Notes: generated from the letters alone by a model not told the origin. Positions 8,806-18,825 are shown, numbered from the stretch's first letter. The stretch: 64,000 bases of DNA from Pseudomonas sp. CHM02 (GCF_000612585.1 NZ_JFCA01000017.1:54445-118444), one strand, 5' to 3'. Numbers and translations: made by a program.

Positions 8806-9455
8806 CGGGCGTCCTTGCGGGTCGGTTGCAGCTGGGTGATGGTCAGGCTCAGGTTGGGCGTGAGGTGCTGTTCGCTCTGCACGATAAAACCGTCGTCGGG
8901 GTCGACCCAGTAACGGTTGCGTGCATGAAAGCCGGCGACCTCTATGTCTTCGTCCACGCGCAGCAAGGCGTAGGGCTTATCGAGGATCTCGACGGTTTCG
9001 ATACCCTTGCGAGTCATGCGGCTGGTGACCGTGAGGCCCACGCGATAACCACCCACCAGGTCGATCTGCCGTGTACTGCGGTAACCGTCCGGCACACGGT
9101 GCAACCCCTGCTGGAAGGGTGATTGGCCCTGCCAGCGCGTACCATCCAGGTCGGTGCCGAGGCCCACCGTGCGCACCACCAGGCCATCGCGCACCAGCAG
9201 CACCTGCTTGCCGGACGCAACCCAGAATTGCAGGTCGCCGCGCTGGCGAATCAGCGCCATTACCCCTTCGCTGGACACCGTGGTGACCTTGACCTGAGGA
9301 AATGGCACGGCATCCACCTGAGCCTGGGTCAGCACCAGCGGCGAAGGCCCGGCCACGGCGGCCTTGAAGGTGTCCACGGAAGCCGTCATCAGCGGGTTGC
9401 AGCCACACAACAGCCACGCCAACCCCGTGTAAGTCGCGAATTTCAGACTGTTCAC
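8802..9455 (-). CDS. GfcB/YjbF-family lipoprotein
   Basis: This 217-residue lipoprotein of the GfcB/YjbF family is probably anchored in the outer membrane. The signal peptide ends in the lipobox LLCGC, so acylation at Cys18 is expected. The rest is beta-rich with RQRGDLQFWVASGKQ and NRYWVDPDDGFIV, consistent with the family. The start is GTG at 9455 with AAGGTGG upstream. It lies 12 nt after wza and overlaps gfcC by 4 bp. The role in capsule assembly is inferred from the conserved gene order gfcA-wza-gfcB-gfcC-gfcD. Confidence 0.85.
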   Translation of the reverse strand: MNSLKFATYTGLAWLLCGCNPLMTASVDTFKAAVAGPSPLVLTQAQVDAVPFPQVKVTTVSSEGVMALIRQRGDLQFWVASGKQVLLVRDGLVVRTVGLGTDLDGTRWQGQSPFQQGLHRVPDGYRSTRQIDLVGGYRVGLTVTSRMTRKGIETVEILDKPYALLRVDEDIEVAGFHARNRYWVDPDDGFIVQSEQHLTPNLSLTITQLQPTRKDAR

Positions 9456-9467
9456 GCAGGTACCACC

Positions 9468-10580
9468 TTATCGGCTGCTGGCTTCGCTCAGGTTGTTCTG
9501 GGTCGATGCGCCGATACCGACGATCGTGGCGGAAGGGATCAGTTGGCTGATAAAGCGGTTCCACCGGGTGATATTGGCCGGGCCGACAAACACCACATCC
9601 TGTGGCTGCACATCGAAACGCGTGGCCAGGGCCATGGCCGAAGGCGAAGCAGCTTCCAACTGGAACACCTTGGCCGGTTCCACATTGATGTTCTGCGCGC
9701 CGCGGATCACGTAGATGGCGTCGGCATTGGAGGTGTTCTGGTTGACCCCGCCTACCGAGCCAAGCACGTCGGAGAGGTTCATGCTGCGGGTCTTGAAGCT
9801 CAGCGCACGGGGCTGCATGACCTCGCCCATCACATAGATGCGCTTGCGGTCGTTGTAGGCGAGATACAGCTGGTCGCCGTCCTTGAGGTAGATATCGTTC
9901 AAGCGCGACGGTTCAAGGGTGAGCGTGTCGAGGTCCAGGCTGTAACGCTTGCCACCACGGCTGAGGGTCAGGTTCGACAGGTCGGCATTGATTGGATCGA
10001 TGCCGGCAGCACCAAGGGCCTCCGTCACGTTCATCGCAACGGTGCTGATCGGCACCGGCCCGGCCTTGAGCACCGCACCCGTGATCACCACTTTCTGGCT
10101 GGCAAAGCGCAGCACACTCACATCCACTTGGGGGCTGTCGATGTACTGGCGCAGCTTGTCAGTGATTTCACTGCGCAGCGCTTCAAGGGTGCGCCCCTTG
10201 GCATCCACCTCGCCCACATAGGGGTAGAACAGCTTGCCCTCAGGGCTGACCAGCCGACCGTTGGCATCGATCTGTTGTTGCGGACCGGAGGGGGCCGTCA
10301 ATTCCGGGTGGTCCCACACCGTGATATACAGCACGTCATTCGCGCCGATCAGATAAGGGCCCGGTTTATAACTCAACAGTTCTGCCGGAATGGAATATGG
10401 CACTTGGGTTGCCGCCGCCATGGCGAGTAACTTTGGCGTTATTGGAATTAAATCCACCCGGCTACTTTCAGCGCCACCTTCTTTGGTCATCGCCGCCGTG
10501 TCCATATATTGGCCGGGGGCAAACATGCAGCCTTGCAACAATGCAGCGGCCACGGCCGCAACAGAAAAAATACGCATCAT
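9468..10580 (-). CDS. wza: Capsule export channel lipoprotein (Wza family)
   Basis: This outer-membrane polysaccharide exporter forms the octameric channel through which the polymer leaves the cell. The 370-residue form begins ATGATG at 10580/10577, giving a signal peptide with lipobox LLQGC; longer upstream in-frame readings would place charged residues before the signal and are not used. PYLIGANDVLYITVWDHPEL marks the polysaccharide export domain, followed by SLBB repeats (VTGAVLKAGPVPI, VMGEVMQPRAL) and a C-terminal amphipathic stretch NRFISQLIPSA, expected to line the outer-membrane pore. It works with the Wzc kinase encoded at 22474-24693. An intrinsic terminator lies just upstream, between it and the gfcA-like gene. 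Confidence 0.93.
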   Translation of the reverse strand: MMRIFSVAAVAAALLQGCMFAPGQYMDTAAMTKEGGAESSRVDLIPITPKLLAMAAATQVPYSIPAELLSYKPGPYLIGANDVLYITVWDHPELTAPSGPQQQIDANGRLVSPEGKLFYPYVGEVDAKGRTLEALRSEITDKLRQYIDSPQVDVSVLRFASQKVVITGAVLKAGPVPISTVAMNVTEALGAAGIDPINADLSNLTLSRGGKRYSLDLDTLTLEPSRLNDIYLKDGDQLYLAYNDRKRIYVMGEVMQPRALSFKTRSMNLSDVLGSVGGVNQNTSNADAIYVIRGAQNINVEPAKVFQLEAASPSAMALATRFDVQPQDVVFVGPANITRWNRFISQLIPSATIVGIGASTQNNLSEASSR

Positions 10581-10610
10581 AGTGCTAGGACACTCGCGAT
10601 AATCGACAAG

Positions 10611-10646
10611 AAAAAAAGACCACTTGGGCGGGGATTCCAAGCGGTC
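10611..10646 (-). terminator. Intrinsic terminator or attenuator between gfcA-like gene and wza
   Basis: On the minus strand a 10-bp stem (GACCGCTTGG with CCAAGTGGTC, one G-U pair) closes a 9-nt loop and is followed by seven U residues (the A run at 10611-10617). It sits 22 nt after the small gfcA-like gene and 30 nt before wza. Transcripts from the gfcA promoter should therefore mostly stop here, with read-through supplying wza and gfcBCD. Confidence 0.8.
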
Positions 10647-10668
10647 TGAAAAGCGGAAGGTTTACAAC

Positions 10669-10908
10669 TTAGTTGCCGGTACCTGTAGTGCCGGTCGTGC
10701 CGGTGGTACCCGTGGTGGTGCCGCCATTGGAACTGCCGCCGCTGTTGGATGCAGCAGCAACGCCGGCAACAATGGCGCTACCGACCAGCAGGGTTTCCCC
10801 TACCGTCACAGACCCCACCACGGCGGTGTCGAGCCCCAACGGCAACTCGGCAGCCAACGCGGACGTACTCAAGACACTGAGCACAATAATAGCCAGTGGT
10901 TTCCTCAT
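10669..10908 (-). CDS. Small exported GfcA/YjbE-like protein with Gly-Thr tail
   Basis: This 79-residue protein has a signal peptide (cut near ALAAE, residue 20), a hydrophobic segment (TLLVGSAIVAGVAAASN, about residues 39-55) and a low-complexity tail of GTT repeats. Size, Thr-rich tail and place at the head of a wza-gfcB-gfcC-gfcD block match GfcA/YjbE, whose function is unknown. AAGGAG lies 6 nt before ATG, a strong ribosome site. With the terminator behind it, the gene is likely made in excess over wza. The family call rests on length, composition and synteny. Confidence 0.75.
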   Translation of the reverse strand: MRKPLAIIVLSVLSTSALAAELPLGLDTAVVGSVTVGETLLVGSAIVAGVAAASNSGGSSNGGTTTGTTGTTGTTGTGN

Positions 10909-11088
10909 AACAGACTCCTTATCGTCAGTGAGTAGTCAGGCCGATAGTGCCACCCAACTAAACTGCACACCAGACAGATAACTTCCACGCTAATTAGTTG
11001 AAAATAACGTTTTCCCAGCGAAGCGCCCGGCCCTCAATGCATTGCTCGCTATCGAAGTTATATAAAACGTTATTAATTGTCGGAAACG

Positions 11089-12498
11089 TCAGGCCCGGCC
11101 GTACTTGTCTTCAAAGCGCACAATGTCGTCTTCACCCAGATAAGAGCCGGACTGCACTTCAATCAACTCCAACGGAATCACCCCAGGGTTCTCCAGCGCG
11201 TGCACCTGGCCGATAGGGATATAGGTCGACTGGTTTTCCGAGACCAGGTAAGTCTGCTCGCCATTGGTGACCCGGGCCGTGCCGCTGACCACGATCCAGT
11301 GCTCGGCGCGATGGTGATGCATCTGTACCGACAGCTTGGCCCCCGGCTTCACGGTGATGCGCTTGACCTGGTAACGCTGGCCGTTATCCACCGAGTCGTA
11401 CATGCCCCAGGGTCGATACACCTCACGATGGTTGAGATGCTCATGCCGCCCAGCCTGCTTGAGCTGGTCGACGATGCCCTTGACCTGCTGCACCTGGTCC
11501 TTGTGGGCCACCAGCACCGCGTCCTTGGTCTCGACGATGATCAGGTCCTGGACCCCGACGGCGGCGACCAATCGGCTATCGGCGTGCACATAGCTGTCGC
11601 GGGTATCCAGTAACAACCCATCGCCACGCACCACGTTGCCGCTGGCGTCTTTTGCACTGGCCTCCCACAGCGCCGACCACGAGCCGATATCGCTCCAGCC
11701 CGCCTGCAGCGGCACCATCACCGCATCGTCGGTTTTTTCCATCACGGCGTAGTCGATGGAGTCGTCCGGGCACGCGGCAAAGGTCGCCACGTGCACACGG
11801 GTGAACGGCAGATCCTGGCTGCCACCTTCAAGCGCCACGCGGCAGGCTTCGAGAATGGCCGGTTGAAAGCGCTCCAGTTCTTCCAGGTAGCGACTGGCAC
11901 GGAACATGAACATGCCACTGTTCCAATAGTAGTCACCGCTGGCCACGTATTGCGCCGCCGTGGCGGCGTCCGGCTTCTCGACAAAGCGCTTGACCCGGTA
12001 ACCACCCTCGCCCACGGCCGCGCCTTGTTCGATGTAGCCATAGCCGGTGTGCGCACTGGTGGGGGTAATGCCGAACGTTACCAGCTTGCCGGCCCTGGCC
12101 TGGGGCAACGCCACTTCCAGGCAGGCATGAAACGCCGGGATGTCTTCGATCAAGTGGTCCGCCGCCAGCACCAGCAGGATCGGGTCCTCGGACTCGGCAA
12201 CCGCCTTGCACGCCGCCAGCGCGATGGCTGGTGCTGTGTTGCGCCCCACCGGCTCCAGCAGGATGCTCGCGTGTTCCATGCCCAGCTGGCGCAATTGCTC
12301 AGCCACCAGGAAGCGGTGCTGTTCGTTGCAGATCAACTGCGGCACGGCCACGTTGGCGCCCGTAAGCCGGGTGATGGTTTGCTGCAGCATCGACAGCTGC
12401 GCATCGGTCAGGCGCAGAAACTGCTTGGGGTTCAGTTGCCGCGAAAGCGGCCACAGGCGCGACCCCGAACCGCCAGCCATGATCACGGGTATTAACAT
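11089..12498 (-). CDS. manC: Mannose-1-phosphate guanylyltransferase / mannose-6-phosphate isomerase
   Basis: This bifunctional enzyme (469 residues) makes GDP-mannose from mannose-1-phosphate and GTP and can isomerise fructose-6-phosphate to mannose-6-phosphate. The N-terminal nucleotidyltransferase motif [14 protein letters not shown] is intact, VEKPD follows near residue 170, and the C-terminal cupin holds [15 protein letters not shown], the metal-binding isomerase motif. ATG at 12498 is preferred to a TTG 18 nt upstream because AAGGA lies at usable distance. GDP-mannose feeds gmd and fcl upstream in the same operon. No full phosphomannomutase gene is in the window, so mannose-1-phosphate must come from elsewhere, for example AlgC. 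Confidence 0.95.
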   Translation of the reverse strand: MLIPVIMAGGSGSRLWPLSRQLNPKQFLRLTDAQLSMLQQTITRLTGANVAVPQLICNEQHRFLVAEQLRQLGMEHASILLEPVGRNTAPAIALAACKAVAESEDPILLVLAADHLIEDIPAFHACLEVALPQARAGKLVTFGITPTSAHTGYGYIEQGAAVGEGGYRVKRFVEKPDAATAAQYVASGDYYWNSGMFMFRASRYLEELERFQPAILEACRVALEGGSQDLPFTRVHVATFAACPDDSIDYAVMEKTDDAVMVPLQAGWSDIGSWSALWEASAKDASGNVVRGDGLLLDTRDSYVHADSRLVAAVGVQDLIIVETKDAVLVAHKDQVQQVKGIVDQLKQAGRHEHLNHREVYRPWGMYDSVDNGQRYQVKRITVKPGAKLSVQMHHHRAEHWIVVSGTARVTNGEQTYLVSENQSTYIPIGQVHALENPGVIPLELIEVQSGSYLGEDDIVRFEDKYGRA

Positions 12499-12519
12499 GA
12501 GGGCATCCTTGGGCAAGAG

Positions 12520-12987
12520 TCAGAAATAGGCACGGGTGTTGGCATGCACCCGCTGGCTGAAACGCAGTTCATCCTGTGGCCACCAACGGTACTGCTGGTG
12601 TTGCTCGGTGGGCGGCTGCAGGGTTGCTTCGGTGTCCAGCTCAAGGCAATAGCTGAGCACCACATAGTGGGTGTCCGGCCCGGCGCCGGCATTGGCAAAC
12701 ACGCTGTCATCGTAAAAATGTTCGAATACCCCCAGCAGCCGCGCGCTGGTGCGCTCGAACGTGTGCCCCAGTTCGTCGTGGGTGATGCGCCGAAAGGCGC
12801 TGTCCAGGCTTTCGTTTTTGTGGATACGCCCGCCGGGCACGAACCAGAAGCCATAGGCCGGCCGATTCACGCGCAGGCCGAGAAACACATCGCCACGGCT
12901 GTTGCGTACCACCAGATCGATCGCCACCAGGGGCGTCGACGCCACGACCGTCTTGAAGGTCGGTAAATCAAGCCACATACGCGTCAA
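12520..12987 (-). CDS. gmm: GDP-mannose mannosyl hydrolase (Nudix, WcaH/Gmm type)
   Basis: This 155-residue Nudix-family enzyme hydrolyses GDP-mannose (or GDP-glucose) to GDP and the sugar, tuning precursor supply. The Nudix box is the altered form typical of this subfamily: GGRIHKNESLDSAFRRITHDELG, where the usual REUxEE helix is changed. FVPGGR and DDSVFANAGAGPDTHYVVLSY also fit GDP-mannose hydrolases. It overlaps wcaI by 4 bp and is followed by manC after 21 nt, the neighbourhood seen in colanic acid clusters. Confidence 0.9.
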   Translation of the reverse strand: MTRMWLDLPTFKTVVASTPLVAIDLVVRNSRGDVFLGLRVNRPAYGFWFVPGGRIHKNESLDSAFRRITHDELGHTFERTSARLLGVFEHFYDDSVFANAGAGPDTHYVVLSYCLELDTEATLQPPTEQHQQYRWWPQDELRFSQRVHANTRAYF

Positions 12988-14195
12988 ACCTGTGCCAGAA
13001 AGCGTTGCAGAATGCGTTCCTTGTCGAGGAACTCCTTGGCGTAGTTCAACGCCACCTCATTGCATACCGGCAATGCCAGAACCTGCTCGATCCCGGCGTT
13101 CAGCGCTGCGACCGATTCCGGTTCGATCAACACCGCAATGCCCTGGTGTTCCGCGCACAGGCGGCCGAGGGTGGTCTCGGGGTCGGCGGTGATAATTGCA
13201 TTGCCGCCCACCGCCAGAATGTTGGTGAGCTTGGATGGCAACACCGCATCCGCCACGCCGCGCTTCTGGATCACCAGGTGCGCATCGGCCGAGGCCAGCA
13301 GCGCCGGCAGATCCTCGTAGGCCTGCAAAGGCGCGAACAGCACGTTGCGCAGGCCGTCGCGCTGTACCCGCTCGACCAGTCGCGCCTTGCCGGTGCCCTG
13401 GCCGACAATCAGGAAGACCAGCTCTTCACGATGCGCATGGGCCTGGGCGGCATCGAGAATCAGTTCCAGGCCCTGCTTCTCGCCGATATTGCCGGAGTAC
13501 AACAACACCCTTGCCCCACTCGGGACACCCAGGCGCTCAAGCAACGCGTGGTTGTGCCGCACTTGGCGAAAACGTGCGGTTTCCGACCAGTTGGGAAAGA
13601 ACAGCAGGCGCTTGCTCTGCACGCCCTTGCTACGGGCCTTGTCGAGCATGCCGCTGGAAATCGTCGAGACCCGATCAAAACGCCGCAACAGCCAGCGCTC
13701 GGTGCCAAACGCCAGGCGTCGCAGCAGCGAACCGCCTCCGATGCCCAGGCCGAACATCGCATCCACTTCATAATCCTGGATATGCAGCACCGAACGCGCG
13801 CCACTCAGCCTGGCCAGCAGCAACGCCTGGGGCGCGCAGAACAGCGTGGGCACCACCAGGATCACCAGGTCGGGTTTCCAGCGCAGTTGCCCCAGCACGG
13901 CCAGAAACGAGCTGGCGGAAAAGCTCACCAGGTGCAGCAGGCGCGTCAACGCCGTGGGCTGGCGCGGCACGTACAGCGGGCAGCGAATCACCGTGACGCC
14001 GGCGTCCAGCTCGGTGCGATAACGCCACGGCGAATAGCCCTCGCCGACCTGCCACTGCGGGTAATACGGCGGTGCCGTCACCACGCGCACCTCGTGCCCT
14101 TGCGCTGCCAGCCAGCGCGCCTGTTCACCGCTGTACTTGCCGATACCGGTCAGCTCCGGGCTGTAATTGATACCGTACAGAAGGATCTTCATCAC
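12984..14195 (-). CDS. wcaI: WcaI-like family 4 glycosyltransferase
   Basis: This 403-residue GT-B glycosyltransferase resembles WcaI of colanic acid synthesis. The opening [23 protein letters not shown] and the YPQW and [14 protein letters not shown] segments are the WcaI signature; the donor-binding half has [17 protein letters not shown] and [21 protein letters not shown]. Its likely job is to add a sugar, probably fucose or glucose, to the lipid-linked intermediate on the cytoplasmic side; the acceptor cannot be read from sequence. It overlaps fcl and gmm by 4 bp each, so all three are translated together. Confidence 0.88.
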   Translation of the reverse strand: MMKILLYGINYSPELTGIGKYSGEQARWLAAQGHEVRVVTAPPYYPQWQVGEGYSPWRYRTELDAGVTVIRCPLYVPRQPTALTRLLHLVSFSASSFLAVLGQLRWKPDLVILVVPTLFCAPQALLLARLSGARSVLHIQDYEVDAMFGLGIGGGSLLRRLAFGTERWLLRRFDRVSTISSGMLDKARSKGVQSKRLLFFPNWSETARFRQVRHNHALLERLGVPSGARVLLYSGNIGEKQGLELILDAAQAHAHREELVFLIVGQGTGKARLVERVQRDGLRNVLFAPLQAYEDLPALLASADAHLVIQKRGVADAVLPSKLTNILAVGGNAIITADPETTLGRLCAEHQGIAVLIEPESVAALNAGIEQVLALPVCNEVALNYAKEFLDKERILQRFLAQV

Positions 14196-15169
14196 TGGCC
14201 TCGAGGCTGTTCGAGGGCGGCAAGATAAGCGTTGTAGGCGTCACGCAAGCCCTCCTCCAGCGGCACGTAGGCTTCCCAGCCGAGAGCGTTGATACGGCTC
14301 ACATCCAGCAACTTGCGTGGCGCGCCATCGGGCTTGCTGGCATCGAAACGCAAACGGCCCTGGAAGCCGGTGACCCGCACCAGAGCCTGCGCAAGCTCGG
14401 CGATGGTGCAATCCACCCCGGTGCCGACGTTCAGGTGCGAGCGCATCGGCTGGGTCTGCTCGCGGTAGCGTGCGGCGTCGAGTTCCATCACGTGCACGCT
14501 GGCCGCCGCCATGTCATCCACATGCAAAAACTCACGCCGCGGCCGACCACTGCCCCAGATCACCACTTCGTCATCGCCGCGCTGGGTCGCCTCATGGAAG
14601 CGCCGCAACAGCGCCGCAATCACATGGCTGTTTTCCGGGTGATAGTTATCGCCCGGCCCGTACAGATTGGTCGGCATCACGCTGCGGTAGTCGCGGCCGT
14701 GCTGGCGGTTGTAGCTCTCGCACAGCTTGATTCCGGCGATCTTGGCCACGGCGTAGGGCTCGTTGGTGGGCTCCAGCGCACCGTCCAGCAACACCGCTTC
14801 GATCATCGGTTGCGGCGCATGCACCGGGTAGATGCACGACGAGCCAAGGAACAACAGTTGCTGCACGCCATGGCTGTGGGCGGCGTGGATCACATTGGCC
14901 TGGATCATCAGGTTCTGGTAGATGAAATCCGCCGGGTACGTAGCGTTGGCGTGAATCCCGCCGACCTTGGCGGCCGCCAGATACACCTGGTCCACACGCT
15001 GCCGGGCGAAATACGCCTGCACCGCTGCCGGGTCGAGCAGGTCCAGCTCATCGCGGCCGGCGGTGAGGATCTGCGTATACCCCAGTGCCCACAATCTGCG
15101 CACAATGGCCGAACCGACCATACCGCGATGGCCGGCGACAAAAATCCGCGCATCAAGATCACGTGCCAT
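14192..15169 (-). CDS. fcl: GDP-L-fucose synthase
   Basis: This 325-residue short-chain dehydrogenase-type epimerase/reductase converts GDP-4-keto-6-deoxymannose to GDP-L-fucose with NADPH. The Rossmann motif [14 protein letters not shown], the SSCIYP motif with catalytic Ser and the YAVAK motif with Tyr and Lys are all present, and [30 protein letters not shown] is the family substrate-binding signature. It lies 2 nt after gmd, which makes its substrate, and overlaps wcaI by 4 bp. Fucose is therefore expected in the polymer. Confidence 0.95.
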   Translation of the reverse strand: MARDLDARIFVAGHRGMVGSAIVRRLWALGYTQILTAGRDELDLLDPAAVQAYFARQRVDQVYLAAAKVGGIHANATYPADFIYQNLMIQANVIHAAHSHGVQQLLFLGSSCIYPVHAPQPMIEAVLLDGALEPTNEPYAVAKIAGIKLCESYNRQHGRDYRSVMPTNLYGPGDNYHPENSHVIAALLRRFHEATQRGDDEVVIWGSGRPRREFLHVDDMAAASVHVMELDAARYREQTQPMRSHLNVGTGVDCTIAELAQALVRVTGFQGRLRFDASKPDGAPRKLLDVSRINALGWEAYVPLEEGLRDAYNAYLAALEQPRGQ

Positions 15170-15171
15170 GT

Positions 15172-16293
15172 TCAGTTCTCCACGGCGATCGGTGCGTCAT
15201 GCCCGTGCAGGCGCAGCAAGGCATGGCGCTGGGCGATCTTCAGGTCTTCGCGGACCATCTCGGCGCACATTTCCTGCACACTGATCTCAGGCACCCAACC
15301 TAGAGCGCGCTTGGCCTTGGACGGGTCACCCAGCAGCGTCTCCACCTCTGCCGGACGGAAATAACGCGGGTCGACGCGCACAATCACATCCCCCACCAGG
15401 ATGCCGGGTGCCAGGTCGCCATCGATGTGCTCGACCACCGCGACCTCATCCACGCCCTCGCCGACAAAGCCCAGGCGCACCCCCAGCTCAGCTGCTGACC
15501 AGCGAATAAAGTCGCGCACCGAATACTGCACGCCGGTGGCGATCACAAAGTCCTCGGGGCTGTCCTGCTGCAGCATCATCCACTGCATGCGCACGTAGTC
15601 CTTGGCATGCCCCCAGTCGCGCAAGGCGTCCATGTTGCCCATGTACAGGCACTGCTCCAGGCCCAGCGCGATATTGGTCAGCGCACGGGTGATCTTGCGC
15701 GTCACGAAGGTTTCACCGCGACGCGGCGACTCGTGGTTGAACAGGATGCCATTGCACGCATACAGCCCGTAGGCCTCGCGGAAGTTCACGGTGATCCAGT
15801 AGGCGTACAGCTTGGCCACCGCATACGGCGAGCGCGGGTAGAACGGCGTGGTTTCCTTCTGCGGGGTTTCCTGCACCAGGCCATACAACTCGGAGGTGGA
15901 GGCCTGGTAGAAACGGGTCTTCTTTTCCAGGCCCAGCAGGCGGATTGCCTCAAGAATGCGCAAAGTGCCCAAGGCGTCCACATCCGCGGTGTATTCCGGC
16001 GAATCGAAGCTCACCGCCACGTGGGATTGGGCACCGAGGTTGTAGATTTCGTCAGGCTGAATCTGCTGGATGATTCGCGTCAGGTTGGACGAATCCGCCA
16101 GGTCGCCATAGTGCAGGATCAGGTTTTTATGCAGGGCCTGCGGGTCCTGGTAAATGTGATCGATGCGTTGGGTATTGAACGACGATGAACGTCGCTTGAG
16201 GCCGTGCACGGTATAGCCTTTTTCCAGCAGCAGTTCCGCCAGGTACGAGCCATCCTGACCGGTAATCCCGGTAATAAGCGCGACTTTGTTCAT
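15172..16293 (-). CDS. gmd: GDP-mannose 4,6-dehydratase
   Basis: This enzyme makes GDP-4-keto-6-deoxy-D-mannose, the first step from GDP-mannose to GDP-fucose. ATG at 16293 gives 373 residues, the length of the E. coli enzyme, with GGGAG upstream; an earlier in-frame start would add 14 unrelated residues. [14 protein letters not shown] binds NADP, STSELYG holds catalytic residues, and [12 protein letters not shown] carries the Tyr-Lys pair; [16 protein letters not shown] is the family substrate segment. It is directly followed by fcl. Confidence 0.96.
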   Translation of the reverse strand: MNKVALITGITGQDGSYLAELLLEKGYTVHGLKRRSSSFNTQRIDHIYQDPQALHKNLILHYGDLADSSNLTRIIQQIQPDEIYNLGAQSHVAVSFDSPEYTADVDALGTLRILEAIRLLGLEKKTRFYQASTSELYGLVQETPQKETTPFYPRSPYAVAKLYAYWITVNFREAYGLYACNGILFNHESPRRGETFVTRKITRALTNIALGLEQCLYMGNMDALRDWGHAKDYVRMQWMMLQQDSPEDFVIATGVQYSVRDFIRWSAAELGVRLGFVGEGVDEVAVVEHIDGDLAPGILVGDVIVRVDPRYFRPAEVETLLGDPSKAKRALGWVPEISVQEMCAEMVREDLKIAQRHALLRLHGHDAPIAVEN

Positions 16294-16362
16294 GTCTGTC
16301 TCCCGATTGATAGGCGAGCGAAGGCCTTCACCCAAACTTGGGTGTTTGTTAAAAACAGTCAG

Positions 16363-17298
16363 TTACTTCGGTGTGGGCAGGTTCAAGTTATGTCCGGTCA
16401 ACTTTGATAGTTCCCGGACAATGGCTTCCTTATCGTTTAAATGAGCAATCGCGGTTTCCAGTTCGAGCACCTTGGCGCCCACCAGGAAGCGGTACCAATA
16501 GCCCTGCAGCAGGTGATAGACCAGACCGCTGCGGCCATCGAGAAAACCCAGCTGGATGATGTAGCGCCACAAGAAATAGGCGGTCGAACTCAGGGTGAAC
16601 GGCACACGGTTATATATGCGGTTCTTGACCAGGCGCTTGGCCTTGGCCTGGAACGAACTCTGCCCCACCTGCACGTCATCGCGGATCGCAAACAACCCAA
16701 GGCGCGCGTTGAGCACTTCAATTGCTTCACGGGTGGCGTACTGGTTGTGCTTGTGAGTGAAGAAGGTCAGGTCATGCAGGTTATGGTCGGCAAACCCGCC
16801 TTCCAGTGTGATGGTGCGGCCCTCGGCCACCGAGATGTGCTCGTCCATCCAACGGTCTTCCATGCGCCCCAGGCCCGTGCGCCACAACCGCAGCATCTTC
16901 AACGGGTAACGCCCGCCATGGCGCACCCAGCGGCCCATGAAAATATGCTTGCGCTTGAAGTTGATGCCCGTGATGTCGCGAGCCAACGTCGGCAGGCGGT
17001 TATTGATCGCGGCAGCGAGATCGGCCTCGATGATTTCGTCGGCGTCCAGGCGCATCGTCCAATTGCCAGTGATCGGCAAGTTATCCAGCGCCCACTGGAA
17101 CTGCTTGGCCTGGTTGATGAACGGGTTCTGCACCACCAGCGCGCCGTGTTGACGGGCGATCTCGCAGGTGTCGTCGCTGGAGAATGAATCCACCACCAGC
17201 ACTTCGTCGCTGAAGGCACGCACCGAGTCGATGGCCCGGGCGATGTGCAGGCTTTCGTTGTAGGTGAGGATGATGACGCTGATGGTTTCGCGCTTCAT
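16363..17298 (-). CDS. Family 2 glycosyltransferase (WaaE/KdtX-like)
   Basis: This 311-residue GT-A transferase begins ISVIILTYNESLHIARAIDSV, with the nucleotide-binding VVDSFSSDDT and the metal-binding DAD in MRLDADEIIE. The length and the C-terminal half (WVRHGGRYPLKMLRLWRTG) recall the WaaE/KdtX group of hexose transferases. Start 17298 lies 1 nt after the stop of the nitroreductase-like gene; ATGs at 17310 and 17328 are possible alternatives. With WcaJ and WcaI it makes only three recognisable sugar transferases for the whole locus. Donor and linkage are unknown. Confidence 0.88.
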   Translation of the reverse strand: MKRETISVIILTYNESLHIARAIDSVRAFSDEVLVVDSFSSDDTCEIARQHGALVVQNPFINQAKQFQWALDNLPITGNWTMRLDADEIIEADLAAAINNRLPTLARDITGINFKRKHIFMGRWVRHGGRYPLKMLRLWRTGLGRMEDRWMDEHISVAEGRTITLEGGFADHNLHDLTFFTHKHNQYATREAIEVLNARLGLFAIRDDVQVGQSSFQAKAKRLVKNRIYNRVPFTLSSTAYFLWRYIIQLGFLDGRSGLVYHLLQGYWYRFLVGAKVLELETAIAHLNDKEAIVRELSKLTGHNLNLPTPK

Positions 17299-17299
17299 C

Positions 17300-18277
17300 T
17301 CAGGCCCCATGCAGTTGCAAAACTTCACTGCACAACCGGCGCGGTGAGCGCGCGGCGCGGAAGTGGCTTTCCAGGGGCAGGCCCACGGCGATCATCATGA
17401 TCAACCGTTCGCTGGCCGGGATGGCGCCGATGCTACGGATCTTCTTTTCCACCGAATTGAGGATCGCCAGATTCAGCGGGCAGGCGCCCAAACCATTGGC
17501 GTGGCAAGCCAACAACAGGCCCATGGAAAACAGTGCACCGTCCACATAGAGCTGGTTGCGTTGGCCAGCGCCGCCCCACGCGGTGACTTCCGAAGTGACC
17601 ACGAACAGGTTGTCCACCGATTGCGCAAAGCCGCGCGAGCCACCTTGCAACTCGAGCAACTGCGCGATCACTGCGCGGTCCTGGTACACATGCACGCGCG
17701 ACGATTGACGGTTGCACTGCGAGGGTGACGACTGCGCCAGTTCCACCAACGACGTCAGCAAGCCACTGTCGATCTTGCCGGGCTGGAACATGCGGCAGCT
17801 GGAGCGCGATTGCAGGAATGCCTTGGCGTCCAACTCTCCACTGCCGGGCCAGGTCGCGGCGCGCTTGATCCCGCCCGTGCCGGGAGTACCGTCGCGCTTG
17901 AGGTGCTCCACATAGGCTTCCAGATAGAACACGAACTCGTCGCTGATACCCAGGGTACGGTGCAGGTCGAGGTAACCCTGGAACGCGCCGAGGGCCATCT
18001 CCAGCGGCAGCGCCGAGTAGGTACGGTCATAGTCGTTGAGCATCCGGATGATGCCGTTGATCTTGTCCTTGCCGAACAGCGGCTTGGGCTCCTTGAGGGA
18101 CAGGCCCTTTTCGACCGTGTGGGTTTCGATGAGGATCTTGTAGAACAGCTTCTTGTTGCGGCTTTCCAGCGGCGAGTAACCGTTGTGGCGAATAAACGTG
18201 AGCATGTCGCGAAAGAACTCGCTGACGAACAACATCAACTTCCATGCCTTATCCATCATGCGTTTCACCTGCTTCAT
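17300..18277 (-). CDS. Nitroreductase-family protein in capsule operon
   Basis: This 325-residue protein has a C-terminal flavin nitroreductase fold: SRSSCRMFQPGKID, the SPSQCNRQSSRVHVY segment that usually contacts FMN, and LLLACHANGLGACPLN near the end. The first 130 residues (VEKGLSLKEPKPLFGK and a helical stretch) are not part of the classical fold. Its ATG overlaps the acyltransferase stop (ATGA), and the next gene starts 1 nt after it, so it is an integral operon member. A redox step on a sugar or lipid intermediate is possible but nothing in the sequence shows it. Confidence 0.8.
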   Translation of the reverse strand: MKQVKRMMDKAWKLMLFVSEFFRDMLTFIRHNGYSPLESRNKKLFYKILIETHTVEKGLSLKEPKPLFGKDKINGIIRMLNDYDRTYSALPLEMALGAFQGYLDLHRTLGISDEFVFYLEAYVEHLKRDGTPGTGGIKRAATWPGSGELDAKAFLQSRSSCRMFQPGKIDSGLLTSLVELAQSSPSQCNRQSSRVHVYQDRAVIAQLLELQGGSRGFAQSVDNLFVVTSEVTAWGGAGQRNQLYVDGALFSMGLLLACHANGLGACPLNLAILNSVEKKIRSIGAIPASERLIMMIAVGLPLESHFRAARSPRRLCSEVLQLHGA

Positions 18278-18825
18278 AGTGCGATGTCTCTCGGTTTGAG
18301 GGGGCGGCACGGCGCACCGACGCAAATCATCCAGGCCGGCAGGCTGGTGATGACCACCGACCTCGCGCCGACCACACAGCCCTCTTCCAGCACACAACCG
18401 GGGTGAATGAAGGACTCGGCGGCAACCCACACGTGATCCTTGATCACGATGTCGCGAGTCACCAGCGGGCGCAGCAGGCTGCGGGTGTCATGGGTGCCGG
18501 TGCACAAAAAGCTGCGCTGGCTGATGGCGACCTTGGAGCCCAGGGTGATCCTCGCCATGGCGTACACATCCACGCCGTCGGCGATGGCGGTGTAGTCACC
18601 GATCTCGAGGTTCCACGGTGCCCAGATGCTGCACGTGGGCGCGATCCGACACCCCACGCCGACCTTGGCGCCAAAACGGCGCAGCAACCAACTGCGCCAG
18701 CCGTGCAGCATCCAGCGTGGCGTGGGACGAAACAGCAATTGGTAGACGATGCTCCACCACAGGCGACGAGCCTTGTCACTGCGAGGCAAGGTGTCGACGT
18801 ACTTGAGTTGGGCGAAGTCGCTCAT
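18274..18825 (-). CDS. WcaF-like left-handed beta-helix acetyltransferase
   Basis: This 183-residue hexapeptide-repeat acyltransferase resembles WcaF, which acetylates a fucose in colanic acid. Isoleucine-rich hexapeptide turns run through GCRIAPTCSIWAPWNLEIGDYTAI, and the catalytic His lies in LCTGTHDTRSL; the C-terminal VVGARSVVITSLPAWMICVGAPCRPLKPR is typical. It overlaps neighbours on both sides by 4 bp. The acceptor sugar is inferred. Confidence 0.88.
   Translation of the reverse strand: MSDFAQLKYVDTLPRSDKARRLWWSIVYQLLFRPTPRWMLHGWRSWLLRRFGAKVGVGCRIAPTCSIWAPWNLEIGDYTAIADGVDVYAMARITLGSKVAISQRSFLCTGTHDTRSLLRPLVTRDIVIKDHVWVAAESFIHPGCVLEEGCVVGARSVVITSLPAWMICVGAPCRPLKPRDIAL

Noticed and set aside
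9123..10430. Long plus-strand open frame opposite wza
   Set aside because: The translation is low in complexity and motif-free, while the minus strand encodes a canonical Wza.
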